Shown: in pieces, positions 50,070-62,465 of the stretch
Position numbering within the stretch: the first letter of the stretch is position 1
Layout: each line of letters begins with the position of its first letter
Source of the DNA: Cherax quadricarinatus
Lineage: Eukaryota > Arthropoda > Malacostraca > Decapoda > Parastacidae
Assembly (NCBI RefSeq): GCF_038502225.1
Contig: NC_091300.1
Location: forward strand, 48,137,523 to 48,201,522
Length of the DNA: 64,000 bases
Direction of reading: 5' to 3'
Program-made: the position numbers and the translations under genes
Notes under the pieces: model-generated
What the model was told of the DNA's origin: nothing
The model's database searches: none
The model's input: the letters and a program-made list of their open reading frames with translations, nothing else

Positions 50070-50895
50070 TCAAACTCTACCAGCTTCACACTCTACCAAC
50101 TTCACACTCTACCAGCTTCACACTCTACCAGCTTCACAGCTTCACCTCTACCAGCTACCTCTACCAACCTTCCCCCTTTTTACACTCCCTACCAACCACA
50201 CTCTACCAGCTTTACCTCTACCCGCTTCCCTCTCCAGCCTCACCCCTACCGCTTTACCTCTACCAGCTTTACCCCTACCAACTTCCCTCTACCGCTTCCC
50301 TTTACCCCTCACCTCTACCAGCGTTTTACAACCTTCTCTTTGCTTCACACTCTACCAGGCTTCCCCAAAAGCGTCCCCCCTACCCTTCCCTCTACTTACC
50401 TCTACCCGCGTCACCTCTCCAGCTTCACACTCTACCAGGGGTCACCCCTACCGGCCCCCTTTACCAGCGTCACCCTCCCACCAGCCCACCCCCTTTCTCC
50501 CCCAACCCACCCCTCCCTACCCGCTTCCCTCTACCAACCCACCCCTCTACCGGGGTCACCTCTTCCAGCGTCCCCACCAGCCTCACCTCTACCAGCGTCA
50601 CCTCTTCACCCCCAGCGTCACATTTTTACCAGCCTTTACCCCTCCAACTCTACCAGCGGGCACCTCTCCCAAATTCCTCTACCCGCCCACCTCTCCATCA
50701 CCTCTAAACCTCCTCCAACCCTCTACCAGCCTTTACACTCTACCAGCTTCACCTCTCCCCCAAACCCCCTCTACCAGCTTCCCTCCTTTTCCCGCTTCCC
50801 CTCTACCAACACCTCTACCAGCTTTACACTCTACCAGCTTTACCCTCTCCAACCACCTCTACCAACTTTCCTCCACCAGCTTTACACTCTACCGT
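50070..50895. repeat. degenerate CT/CA-rich minisatellite
   Basis: Repeats of about 14-17 bp around CTCTACCAGCTTCAC, much degraded, with C-run expansions. Overlapping stop-free frames of ~300-400 codons are compositional. Confidence 0.85.
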
Positions 50896-51770
50896 TCCCC
50901 CGGGGGGGAAAGGGATTTTGGGAACGGTCCTGGCCGGGTCGATGTGTTCAGTCCATCAATTTTTGGAATGCGCCGGGGGCCCGTAAACGCTATCTGTAGC
51001 CGGGTGAGGCGAAGCGGGAGGCGGAGTCATGTGGACCATCCACTGTGGAGTTTTGTCCAAGGTTTGGGAAATTTTGAAGAATTTTACAAGACCCCAGATG
51101 ATGCATTTGAAAATGTGATAAAATTTTTTAAAAACCCAAAAAGTTGGGTGGTTTTAAAACCATTCATAAAAGATATTGCTTGAATCTCGAAATTTAAAAG
51201 AACATTTGCACATACAGAAAGATCGGGGAAGCGAACCATTTTTTTTTACAAACCCCCGATTTAAAAGGGCAGAGATATCTTTCGGGTTTAACCCCAATCA
51301 TTTATTTCAGTGAAAAATAAATGCAGGTAAAGTTTGGAAACCCGGGATATTTAACAGATTTGGCTGCTGTTCCATTCTCCATATTGATGAGTCAAAGTTT
51401 TGGGTCTTAAAGATATATGAATATTAAAATCCCCAATATAGGAATAAACGCCCGTTGATCCGACCCGGACCATTAAAAAACCACTGAAGTGCGAAAGGGG
51501 GGGCCGGTTTTTTTAAATGAGGGGGGGGGCGGGCCTGTTCTTGTTTTTTTACTGGTCCTCTTTATTATCTTCAGAACAATTAAGGGCCCGGTGGACCAAA
51601 AACGTCTTGTTTTTTTCCCTATATTTATTATGTATTTTTGAATCTCGGTTGTTATTTTATCCTTACACGGGGTAAACAATTCTTTCCAACATCTCGTTTT
51701 TTTCCTTCTTTTAAACCCCTTTTTCCTTTATGATTTTATAGTTGAGAGTGCAGAGCCAGCTTCACCCTCT
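50896..51770. other. low-quality-looking duplicate of 49364-50030
   Basis: From about 51166 the order of 49364-50030 is repeated (AAAAGATATTGCTTGAATCT, TCATTTATTTCAGTGAA, TTTGGCTGCTGT.CCATTCTCC, TTGAATCTCGG). Small indels and homopolymer runs (G7-G9, T7-T8, A6) appear at nearly every run. The error pattern resembles unpolished long-read consensus rather than biological divergence. Confidence 0.55.
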
Positions 51771-51899
51771 ACGTGATTTTTTTTCTAAAGTTTTGCCTAT
51801 TTTATAAAATTCCCTGGGCGCTCCTGTCCGTCATCCCCCTTTCACCAGGCTCTTACTTTTAAGTCCGCTGATGATGCCTTCTTCACCCTCCATCAACGT

Positions 51900-52735
51900 G
51901 CTCTTTTTTCCCCCTCTCCAAATTTGTAACCTTTCACTACAATTGCTCTCGACATTGTTCGCTTTAATTCACAAATTCATTCTAGTAAACTACAGAACAA
52001 CAACATCGTCTTATCTCCGACAACCTTTGATCTATATTCTCCCTTACTGACTGTATTACTAGTCTATCTTCTGTCACACTCTCCCAACATCAGTTTCAAC
52101 TTCTTGCCTTGGTCTTTCCTTCGCCACTGCACTTACAGCCTGCACGATGGTACTGACCTAATTAATTCCTACGATTACTTTCGCCAGTCTAACTCTCGAA
52201 ATTTTCCTGACCTGACCACTTTTCATGGTGCTCTCATTCTTGCATGTGATAGACTGGTGTCTAAGAATTACCACCTTCCTCGTAGCTATTAACTCGCCTT
52301 TCTTCTCTTCAATCTAATATCAATATTGTCATCCTTCTAGCGAAGATAATTTGATGGTTGTCCTTGATCGTAAGGATTACCTCTGACTCACGCATCTACA
52401 CTCCTCTCGTCTCCAACCTTCTTGATTGCATCAAGATAACTTTCAACCATAAACTTAGGACTCTTTTCGATCTCTGTCCTTCTGCCTTTGATGTTTCTCA
52501 ATGTTTCCGTGTTATCTGTCCCTCTCTACCTTATTTCTCTGGTCTTCCTAAAACTCATAAATCTGATATCCCTCTGCGTCCCATCCTATCCTATAGAGGT
52601 TTTGTCTTTTATCTTCTTGCAGCTTGGCTGGCCAACACTCTCACTCCTTTTCTTGGAACATTTTCTCCTGCTCCTGCCCATATTACAGTAAATGACTCAG
52701 AAATAGAGATCAACTGCAAAAAGTACATATAACCA
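51900..52735 (+). pseudogene. PLE reverse transcriptase, N-terminal relic
   Basis: Frame 52104-52292 has NSRNFPDLTTFHGALILACD. Frame 52358-52732 has DSRIYTPLVSN, FNHKLRTLFDL, LPYFSGLPKTHKSDIPLRPI, then AAWLANTLTPFLGTFSPA. GLPKTHK with PLRPI is a PLE RT signature. The YxDD and endonuclease parts are absent. Confidence 0.7.
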
Positions 52736-52739
52736 GAAC

Positions 52740-53460
52740 ATCAGCCAGCTCAGTCCCGGGCCCTAGTGCTGATCCAGACTCGGCAAAGACTCTTCCACAT
52801 CATTACAAATCTAATAGAGCAGCCACCATTACACGAAAATACAGTCACCATTACAGATTTAGCAGAGGAAGAGTCTGTTTCTTGGGACAGTTTTGATCTA
52901 ATTCTAGAAATAACTTGTGGTGGCTATTCTGACATTGTTATTGAAGATAGTTGTAGAAACTAACTTCACAAATTGAGAACTCATCACTTACAAATTCTAG
53001 TCAACTTAAAGCAAAAAGGGGCAAATTCTATACTTAGGGCATCCGTAAGCATGGAATATCTGGGGGAAAACAAATGTGACGTTCAACTCTGGGCACCCAA
53101 AAAATCCCAAGAGCTCCTCCCTAAAGGAGTGCGTCGTTTTACCTCCTATAAATTCTTCCATCCTTACTTGTGCCATTCACCAGTCCTCAAAAAAACAATG
53201 CTACGACACAAAAATCCCTGCGTACTATTTAAAAGGAAGCAAGAGGTACAACCCCTAAAATCTAACCATAGCAGTTGCAAATATCCCACTCCAAGTAAGT
53301 TTTTTTATTGCCAGAAAACGAAAAAATGGAAAGAAATGATCAAAATATTTCACCAGCTTGGACCAGTGGTCCTCCCCTCCAGCACCATAACTACTGATGC
53401 CAGCAACAAAATCCTCCCAAAAAACACGCAATACGACTACATTTGTATTTGCGAATGTAC
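52740..53460 (+). pseudogene. possible LINE ORF1 relic
   Basis: Frames 52766-52963 and 52973-53500 with SVSMEYLGENKCDVQLW and RRFTSYKFFHPYLCHS. Cys/His spacing around FFHPYLCH in this and the neighbouring frame hints at decayed CCCH fingers. The position just before an endonuclease start (53449) suits an ORF1, but homology is not established. Confidence 0.35.
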
Positions 53461-53745
53461 AGGGGCCTTAAACCATCCAACAACAACAAAGTACCTTTAA
53501 TCAGTGTACTTCTAATGGAGTCAAATGCCATGTTTACAGCCTTGATTTATTTAGATGTGACTGAAAGAACAGATGACAAGAGGGTGTAGAGGCTAACCTG
53601 TATATTAAAAAGTCGCTCATTTGTACAGAGTTACTAAACAACTGAAAACCACAAATGATGTAATTGAAGTTTTAGCAATAAAAATCAGGACCAAAACCTA
53701 GTCATTGTGGTTGTATATAAGCCACCAGATGCAACTGATTACATG
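53449..53745 (+). pseudogene. LINE endonuclease (EEP-type) N-terminal relic
   Basis: Across frameshifts: MYRGLKPSNNNKVPL, LMESNAMFTAL, VTERTDDKR, then IKIRT and LVIVVVYKPPDATDY. The opening block and VVYKPP resemble the start and first core strands of LINE apurinic-like endonucleases. RT sequence does not follow; a PLE terminus begins instead. Confidence 0.5.
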
Positions 53746-53890
53746 GACTCCAGGCTGAGGGACTGATTTCCTCAAACTCCTTCTGTTCTTCACCATTCTC
53801 TTTTGCATGGACTGATGAAGCCACTGTGTGGTGAAACGTTTCCTCAACAAAGATACCCAAGTGTTGCACATGTGTCTAACCTATCAACTT
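53740..53890 (+). mobile_element. PLE terminal fragment with hammerhead
   Basis: GACTCCAGGCTGAGGGACTG, the hammerhead, then AAGTGTTGCACATGTGTCTA. Plus-strand relative of 45130-45295. Confidence 0.65.
53812..53836 (+). ncRNA. hammerhead ribozyme core
   Basis: CTGATGA at 53812-53818, stem II GCCAC-TGT-GTGGT, GAAA at 53833-53836, then CGTTTCC. Boxes are intact; one stem II pair is G-U. Confidence 0.6.
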
Positions 53891-53914
53891 GCTGGTTCTC
53901 TGAACTATTCATCT

Positions 53915-54495
53915 ACAATACACAGCATAGCACTACAATGTACAACAAATCAATACACTTCATAGCACAACACAGCTCTGCACAACACAATACATCACTA
54001 CAGAACACAGTACTACACTACACAACACTACACAACTCTATTGCCACTACACAACACTACACAACACAACACCACACTACAGAACACTGTGCTACAGAAC
54101 ACTACAAAACACTACACTACACAAAACTACACAACACTACATTACACTACACAACACTATACTACACAACACTACACTATACCACACAACACTACACTAT
54201 ACCACACAACACTACATAACACTACACCACATAACACTACACCACATAACACTACACCACATAACACTACACCACATAACACTACACTACATAACACTAC
54301 ACCACATAACACTACACCACATAACACTACACATAACACTACACCACATAACACTACACCACATAACACTACACCACATAACACTACACATAACACTACA
54401 CCACATAACACTACACCACATAACACTACACCACATAACACTACACTACACTATAGAACACTACACAACACAATACTCCACTACACAACACTACC
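53915..54495. repeat. 15-bp minisatellite (ACACTACACCACATA)
   Basis: The left part is degenerate ACAACACTAC; 54180-54440 is a regular 15-bp array with occasional 12-bp units. Open frames on both strands are stop-free by composition. Confidence 0.93.
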
Positions 54496-55000
54496 ATGCA
54501 TCTCAGCACTACAGTCACCATCACCAGCTCACTATCTTCACTACTTAAGATTATCAACAACTCACAATCTTCACTACTTTGCACTATCAATAGTTCACTA
54601 TCTTTACTACTTAACACTATCAACAACTCACTATCTTCACTACTTAACATCATCAGCAATTCACTATCTTTACATCTTAACACTATAAATAACTCACTGT
54701 CTTCACTACTAAATGCTATATGTAGCTCACTATCTTCCATACTGAAAGCTTTCACCAGCTCACTATCTTCATTAGTCACTATCATCATCTCACTGTCTTC
54801 ATTACTTAAACACTATTTCACTATCTTCACTACTTATCACTATGAATAGTACACTATCTTCACTACATATCACTATAAATAGTTCACTATCTTCACTACT
54901 TGTCCCTGTCACCGGCTCACTGTCATCACTAATCACTATCAGCATCTCATTATCTTCATTACTTAAACACTTGATCACTATTTTCACTACTTAACACTAT
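54496..55000. repeat. 33-bp degenerate minisatellite
   Basis: About 14 diverged units of ~33 bp around CTCACTATCTTCACTACTTA and AACACTATCA. The 11-residue periodicity in plus-strand translation confirms the unit length. Confidence 0.88.
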
Positions 55001-55183
55001 TACCAGCTTACTGTTCATTATCATTATTACTTTACGCAATCCCCAACTCACCATCTTGAGTACTAAATTCTCTCACCATCACTATATTACACTATTTCTC
55101 TACTATATTTAAGTATATTATCATATAATTTAATATTAACAAAACTACATCGACGTAATATTTTCTGTATGTGTTGAGCTCGG

Positions 55184-55188
55184 TCAGT
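55184..55188 (+). promoter_or_regulatory. arthropod initiator-like TCAGT upstream of the protease-like frame
   Basis: TCAGT in CGGTCAGTCT lies about 110 bp before the ATG at 55298. A five-base match is weak evidence by itself, and no TATA element at the usual distance is convincing. Confidence 0.15.
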
Positions 55189-55297
55189 CTCACTATATTT
55201 CAGTTATTGATATATTCTCAGCAGTTCAGTGGTTGTCACTAAGTGGACAATAACTTCTAAACTCACCGAGATCTTCAGGGCACAGAAAGTCTCCACA

Positions 55298-55905
55298 ATG
55301 GATATTGAGTACTTGGGAACGTATCATCCCTTCCTTAAGACAGTGCGCATCTTGCAGGAGACAGACGTCCGCGAGATAATCAAGTCTACTCAGCGACCAC
55401 TACGCCAGTGTCGTATCGTTATTGGTAAGGAGCTTCTGCTGGAGAACTATCTACGACTGGGTGAAGGAATCTTTTTGGCTCTTCAGCTGCGCTCAGGGAT
55501 ACACACTGTCAGTATCTACAGGTGTTTTGATGACAAGTATTTGTATTACGACTCCACCCCACGACCAGTCCACTACTTATTCAGAGATTATATTAAAAAG
55601 CACAGAATCTCCTGGAGCTAAGTCATCGTAGTGAAAGCTGTCTTTCAGCGTGCCTTGTATAACACATGTGCATACCACGTCCTTAGCTTTCTGGACCACG
55701 CCACACGCTCCAAGCAGGAGTCTTGGCTATTGATCAAGTCCTACAAGGATGGCATGGGATCCTTCACTGACTGGACTGCCATACAGCGAGTCAAGAAGAT
55801 GTTATCCGAGTTTGATAATGATATAAATCTTAGTGTGGATTCCTCTGGCAGGGACACCATCCTGCCCCGGTATATCCCAGTCCGAGCTCCACCACCTGTA
55901 CCATT
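55298..55905 (+). pseudogene. adenain-like (C5-type) cysteine protease candidate with one in-frame stop
   Basis: Reading from the ATG at 55298 (an open frame extends back to 55229), the sequence has EYLGTYHPF at the start, a His in SGIHTVSIY (55502-55504), an Asp in YYDSTPRP (55550-55552), a Gln at 55646-55648 and a Cys in NTCAYHVLSFL (55667-55669). The order His-Asp-Gln-Cys, the Gln-to-Cys distance of 7 and the His-to-Asp distance of 16 fit adenovirus-type C5 proteases, known also from Polinton/Maverick elements. The Gly that usually follows the Cys is Ala. A TAA at 55619-55621 interrupts the frame between Asp and Gln, so the gene is broken as written. No capsid, integrase or polymerase gene of such elements is seen nearby. 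Family assignment is inference from motif spacing. Confidence 0.4.
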
Positions 55906-56689
55906 ATGTGTACCCCGGTCTTCCTTCACTATCCCACCTCCCTCCTTCCCTGTCCTACCTCCTTCCTTTCCTGTCCCACCTCCTTCCTTCCCTGTCCCAC
56001 CTCCTTCTTTCCCTGTCCCACCTTCCTTCCCTGTTCCACCTCCTTCCTTCCTTGTCCCACCTCCTTCCTTCCCTGTCCCACCTTCCTTCCCTGTTACATC
56101 TCCTTCCTTCCCTGTCCCACCTCCTTCTTTCCCTGTCCCACCTCCTTCCTTCCCTGTCCCACCACCTTCCCTCACTGTCTCACCACCTTCTTTCCCTGTC
56201 CCACCTCCTTCCTTCCCTGTTACATCTCCTTCCTTCCCTGTCCCACCTCCTTCCTTCCCTGTCCCACTTCCTTCCCTCACTGTCTCACCTCCTTCCTTCT
56301 CTGTCCCACCTTCCTTCCCTGTCCCACTACCTTCCCTTACTGTCTCACCTCCTTCCTTCCCTGGCCCACCTCCTTCCTTCCCTGTTACATCTCCTTCCTT
56401 CCCTGTCCCACCACCTTCCCTCACTGTCTCACCTCCTTCCTTCTCTGTCCCACCTCCTTCCCTTACTGACCCACCTCCTTCCTTCCCTCTCCCATCTCCT
56501 TCCTTCACTGTCCCACCTCCTTCCTTCACTGTCCCACCTCCCTTCTTTCCTGTTCCACCTCCTTCCTTCCTTGTCCCACCTCCTTCCCTCACTGTCCCAC
56601 CTCCTTCCCTCTCTGTCCCACCTCTTTCCTTCCCTCTCCCACCTCCTTCCTTCTATCTCTCACTTTCCTTCCTTCTCTCACCTCCATAG
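55906..56689. repeat. 21-bp minisatellite, in frame with the protease-like ORF
   Basis: About 36 units of CCACCTCCTTCCTTCCCTGT plus C. In the plus frame continuing from the protease-like region it encodes PPSFPVP repeats and stays open to 56689. Since 21 is a multiple of three, the frame is kept. All other frames are stop-poor too, so coding use is not proven. Confidence 0.9.
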
Positions 56690-57154
<465 letters not shown>

Positions 57155-59192
57155 GAATTGCCTCTTAGTAAAGTTAACTTGCAGGTATAGACATGGAACT
57201 TCTTAATACACAGCAGTTTTCCATCTTGGGAAGGACGAATGACATGGGAAGTTTGGTTAGAATTTCTTTTCCTCGTCCTGACGACTGCACGAGTAGTGAT
57301 GTGGAGAAATTAGTTGTGTTTGTTCAAGAACTTCTGTTATCACCGCATTTGCTTACGGAAATTAACGTCCTGGTGTTCTTCTTGTCTATGACAGGTGAAA
57401 ATACTGTGTTACTGATGGTACTGAAATATTGTCCAGTTTGTTGGTAGTTTGCTTTCTGCTTTATGTGTAATGGGAAGGTTCCGCCTGCTAAAATGTTGTC
57501 AGTGGTGAAGGGAGATGTTGATGGTCAAGTCTTGCTTCATGATAGTTCTTGCATTGTGATGTTGAAGATGGTAGAACAGAAAATGTATCTTTTCTGGAAC
57601 ATTGCAGTGCATATTAACTCTGTACTTATAGTTGTGTGTTGTTAGCTTAGTGTGTCTCAGCCTTAGTCTGGCTGTTATATCTATTACTCTAGTTTTTATG
57701 CCTTGTGAGTTTCCACACTTCCCAACAGGACTAATGTAGGGAATAATACTTTTGCTACTGCCGCTGCTTCTACAACTTTACCACATACTATCACCTTTTC
57801 TCCTTCTGTTTTCTACGCTCTTTTTCACACTGTTGTTTCTGCTGCAAAACTTCCGTAAACTGGTGCAGAGAAAATAACCAAAGTTGTGTTTGATGTTTGA
57901 CCACTTGCTAGAATTCACTCAGTTCTGGGGTAAATGTAAAGAACTGAGTCAACTAGTGGTTATGTTGCTGATGTTCTACCTCAAAGAATCTTTGTCGTCT
58001 TCTCTACCTTCTATTTCCTTTTCATAAGCCCCAAAAATAAGTTTATTTCAATTGCACATGCGGATCAAAGATGAGAGACTATTTCAGATCTCTGAATACT
58101 TGCTGACCTCCTGTCATTTAATGTCGTGGCAAATGAAGGAATGTTGATCAGAGAGGCTTAAAAATATAAATGGGTTATCCTGGGTTACTAATTCTCATTA
58201 AATAATCGAAATTTAATATTCTTCTACTCTCATTTGCTTCCCTTTATTCTTTACCTTTTCTAGGACGGATTTGACTAAAGTTTTAGTGAAGGTTCAGTTG
58301 AAACTGATGATTAAGGTGCAATAGAGGAGGCCTTTCGATTTATGTAAATTAATGGGTAATAAGGAGGGGAGACATTGTTTTAATTTTGTAAGATTATTGG
58401 GAAATGGTCAGGCAGGGAGTTGGAAGGAAAATGTTGACTGTAATACAACGTTTACCTAAATACTTAAACCACCATTCATAAGTCAGGTTCAGACACAATC
58501 TCCTCGCTTGTTGCAGTTCACAGGTTACAATCTATTGCTTTATACATATTCTATTTTCATTTTCTTATGCTTCAGTAAATTGATCCTATTATTTTATTGC
58601 TTACACCTCATGTAACTTAAATTTAGACCAACCTTCCATACGTGTTGCAGACAATTCATTTATAATACTTTTCTATGCATGGTAGTGTTGATATTGTCTT
58701 TGCTTCTTGGTGAGCTGGTGTACCAGACGAGAGCTTTCTTAGCCTCTCCCCCCCAGGACAAAATAAAGTTTGTTGAAGATATTTATAACAATTATAAAGT
58801 GTCTTTCTCATTAAAGCCAATGTTTGTGCTGCAGTGTAGCAACTCTCACAAAATACTGCATAATTAATCCATTTTGAAAAGAGTTCCTTCAGTTAATGGG
58901 ATCAAGATATCTTCAGTGTTACAATGAATATTAATTATATTTCCATATTCCGTTATTTAATAACTCCAGGTCTAAATTTCATAGCTTTTCTCATTGTCAC
59001 TAATAGTTTTTGACAAGATTTCTTAGCTTGATGGAAGGTTAGTGAGGGAGGTAAGTGCTCATGTAATTTAAAACAAAAGAATAAGGAACAGTGGAGTAGG
59101 AATATTGATCTATATAGACTGAGCTCCTGCAAATTACATCAACGAAATTAATTTTTCTTGCTGCCTCGTCTCATTGCTTATAAATTATTCTG
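57155..59192. other. unassigned 2-kb stretch
   Basis: Frames 57193-57447 and 57463-57645 (84 and 60 codons) and 58679-58867 show no known domain. The first two are separated by one stop and might be a relic of a single coding segment. Otherwise AT-rich, with no transposon signature that I recognise. Confidence 0.35.
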
Positions 59193-59545
59193 ACACTTTT
59201 TTTTTTTTTTTTATTCGCCGGTATTCTCCGGGCCCGGGTCTTTTCCAAGTAGTGGTGACCCGGCCTTGGCTCCCTATCTGGGGAGTGTCTCGAGACTTAA
59301 GTCTCCCATGGGAGGAGGTACAGTACCTCCTCATCTTTGGGACCAAGTGTCCCCAGGCCTAGCCACATTCCCCGCCCTCACGGGGCTCGTAGGGAGAAGC
59401 TAGGCCTCTGGTCTGCCATCTGCCCCGCCCTAAAAGGGCTCGTGGGGATGGCAGTCTTATGAGCTGCAGATGGTAGCAAGCTCAGATGCTGACACTGTTC
59501 CACCTTGCTGCTTCGTAAACATGGGAAAACTACACATTTTTTAAC
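59193..59545 (-). mobile_element. GC-rich retroposon-like insert with poly(T) flank
   Basis: A run of about 16 T (59197-59213) is followed by a GC-rich block with TTCTCCGGGCCCGGGTC, CATGGGAGGAGGTACAG and two CCCGCCCT...GGGCTCGT...GGG modules (59370, 59424). On the minus strand this is a GC-rich body ending in poly(A), as in LINE/SINE 3' ends. It contrasts sharply with the AT-rich surroundings. Confidence 0.5.
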
Positions 59546-59719
59546 TACGGTTCCCGAAAAAGTCAAACACCTAACTACATATATTTAAAAAATGAACAGT
59601 GACTTTATCACCCTAAATAACTACAATATAATAATAAGAACAACGAGAACAACAATCCAAGTTATTCCTCACGTACAGAAAGAGGAGATTTAAAAATGGC
59701 GGCCGCTTGTGAGTGTTGA

Positions 59720-61080
59720 TTATGTAGTATTACCAACCTTTCCCCGCCCTGCCTGGTTACCAGTGTTACCAACCTTCCTTCTCCTTGCCTGGATACCAAT
59801 GTAACCAACCTTCCCTCACCCTGCCTACCTACCAGTGTAACCAACCTTTCCCTGCCCTGCCTACCTACCAGTGTAACCAACCTTCCCCTGCCCTGCCTAT
59901 CTACCAGTGTAACCAATCTTTCCCTGCCCTGCCTGGCTACCAGTGTTACCACCCTTCCCCCGCCCTGCCTGGTTACCAGAGTTACTAACCTTCCTCCGCC
60001 CTGCCTGGCTACCAGTGTGACCAACCTTCCTCCGCCCTGCTTGGCTACCAGTGTAACCAAACTTCCCCGGCCCTGCCTGGCTACCAGTGTGACCAACCTT
60101 CCCCCACCCTGCCTGGTTACCAGAGTTACTAACCTTCCTCCGCCCTGCTTGGCTACCAGTGTGACCAACCTTCCCCCAACCCTGCCTGGCTACCAGTGTG
60201 ACCAACCTTCCCCCACCCTGCCTGGCTACCAGTGTGACCAACCTTCCCCCACCCTGCCTGGTTACCAGTGTGACCAACCTTCCCCCACCCTGCCTGGCTA
60301 CCAGTGTGACCAACCTTCCCCCACCCTGCCTGGCTACCAGTGTGACCAACCTTCCCCCACCCTGCCTAGCTACCAGTGTTACCATTCTTCCCCCGTCCTG
60401 CCTGGCTACCAGTGTTACCAACCTTCCCCCACCCTGCCTGGCTACCAGTGTTACCAACATTCCCACACCCTGTCTGGATGCAAGTGTTACCAACCTTCCC
60501 ACGCCCTGCCTGGTTACCAGTGTTACCAATCTTCACCGCCATGCCTGGCTGCCAGCGATACCAACCTTCCCCAGCCCTGCCTGGCAACCAGGGTTACCAA
60601 TCTTCCCCTACCATGCCTGGCTACCAATGTTACCAACTTTCCCTCGCCCTGCCTGACTACCAGTGTTACCAACCTTCCCTCGCCCTGCCTGGCTACCAGT
60701 GTGACCAACCTTTCCCCACCCTACATGGCTACCAGTGTTACCAACCTTTCCCCACCCTACATGGCTACCAGTGTTACCAACCTTCCCTCGCTCTGCCTGG
60801 TTACCAGTGTTACCAACCTTCCCCCGCCCTGCCTGGCTACCAGTGTAACCAACCTTCCCCCGTCCTGCATGTTTACCAGTGTTACCAACCTTCCTCCGAA
60901 CTGCCTGGCTACCAGTGTGACCAACCTTCCCCCACCCTGCCTGGCTACCAGTGTTACCAACCTTCCCCCGTCCTGCCTGGCTACCAGTGTTACCAACCTT
61001 CCCCCACCCTGCCTGGCTACCAGCTTTATCACACTGTGTAGTGTTACCAACCTTCCCCCGTCCTGCCTGGCTACCAGCTT
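59720..61080. repeat. 36-bp minisatellite array
   Basis: About 37 copies of a 36-bp unit with CCCTGCCTGGCTACCAGTGT and TACCAACCTTCCCCC. Being a multiple of three it produces long open frames with 12-residue repeats on both strands; these are not called as genes. Confidence 0.96.
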
Positions 61081-61084
61081 TATC

Positions 61085-61517
61085 TCAACCGTGTTTGCTA
61101 ATTACTGCCATGTTGTTTATTGTAAGTGTGACATGCGTGGAGGTAGAGAGAGAGATGAAGTGAGATGTTAGAAGCACTGAGATAGGGGGAGACAGAAAGA
61201 AAGAAGTAGATTTGTTTATAAATACTACCCGGCCCTATGGTCAGATGGATACACTTTAGTCTTGCTAGTACGAGGTCATAGGATAAAAAAAAATATTTAT
61301 GCTTTGCATAAATATTATTTTATCCTATGACTTACCATATAAGCTTTTATATTTATCTGACGTTTTTGCAGTTTAATTTTACGCCTTCCTCAAATAAGTG
61401 TTGTAATAATTTCAGTTAGAAGCAATCTTAGTGATTATCTTTGTGTTGAAGATAGTGTCTCTGCTGTTTGTGTGATTTATTTGGAAGAGAATAAGAAGGA
61501 ATATGAAACATTACAAT
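61085..61517. other. unassigned sequence with tRNA-like fragment and palindrome
   Basis: CCCTATGGTCAGATGGATAC (61231-61250) resembles a tRNA 5' half with a box A-like stretch. It leads directly into an inverted repeat at 61275-61331. No gene. Confidence 0.4.
61275..61331. repeat. 57-bp imperfect palindrome
   Basis: GTCATAGGATAAAA at 61275 pairs with TTTTATCCTATGAC ending at 61331, and the inner ATATTTATGC pairs with GCATAAATAT around a TTT loop. Confidence 0.85.
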
Positions 61518-61680
61518 AAATTCCTATGATCAAGGTACCTTCATTATCATCAAGGAACCTCCTATGATCAAGGTACCTTCATTATCATCAAGGAACCTCC
61601 TATGATCAAGGTACCTTCATTATCATCAAGGAACCTCCTATGATCAAGGTACCTTCATTATCATCAAGGAATCTCCCTAC
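61518..61680. repeat. 38-bp tandem repeat
   Basis: Four copies of a unit containing CTATGATCAAGGTACCTTCA and TTATCATCAAGGAACCTC, nearly identical. Confidence 0.93.
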
Positions 61681-62207
<527 letters not shown>

Positions 62208-62261
62208 CATTAGGTAAATACAATGAGGAAGGAAATCGGGCAGATCACATGAAACGACAAA

Positions 62262-62465
62262 GAACTATGTGAAGAGCTCAACACGAGATTCAAGGAAGTG
62301 TTTTTAGTGGAGACAGAAAGGACTCCAGCAAACCGGAATGCAAGGACACACCGACAAGTGCTGCACACACTCCATACAACAGAGGAGGAGCTACGTACCT
62401 CAAAGGCTGTGAGACCTGACAATTTATTTCCGTGGGTCCTGAGAGAGGGAGCTGAGGTGTGGAGA
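62262..62465 (+). pseudogene. LINE family A fragment (pre-RT region)
   Basis: The plus frame around 62298-62489 reads VFLVETERTPANRNARTHRQ, then LHTTEEELRTSKAVRPDN and PWVLREGAEVW, aligning with residues 43-105 of the 19-kb copy. There is a deletion of about seven residues between EEL and RTSKAV. It ends abruptly at 62465. Confidence 0.75.

Noticed and set aside
50046..51183. 317- and 417-codon frames
   Set aside because: They cross CT/CA-rich degenerate minisatellite and a low-quality-looking region; composition explains the openness.
54041..54688. 215-codon Thr/Asn/His-rich frame
   Set aside because: It is a translation of the 15-bp and 33-bp repeats.
55741..56592. 283-codon Gly/Glu-rich minus-strand frame
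   Set aside because: It is the antisense of the 21-bp minisatellite.
57193..57645. Two adjacent small frames as a host gene
   Set aside because: Separated by a stop, with no domain and no convincing splice sites; left as unassigned.
59662..61171. Several 70-384-codon frames on both strands
   Set aside because: They follow from the 36-bp unit; both strands are open at once with 12-residue repeats and no non-repeat domain.
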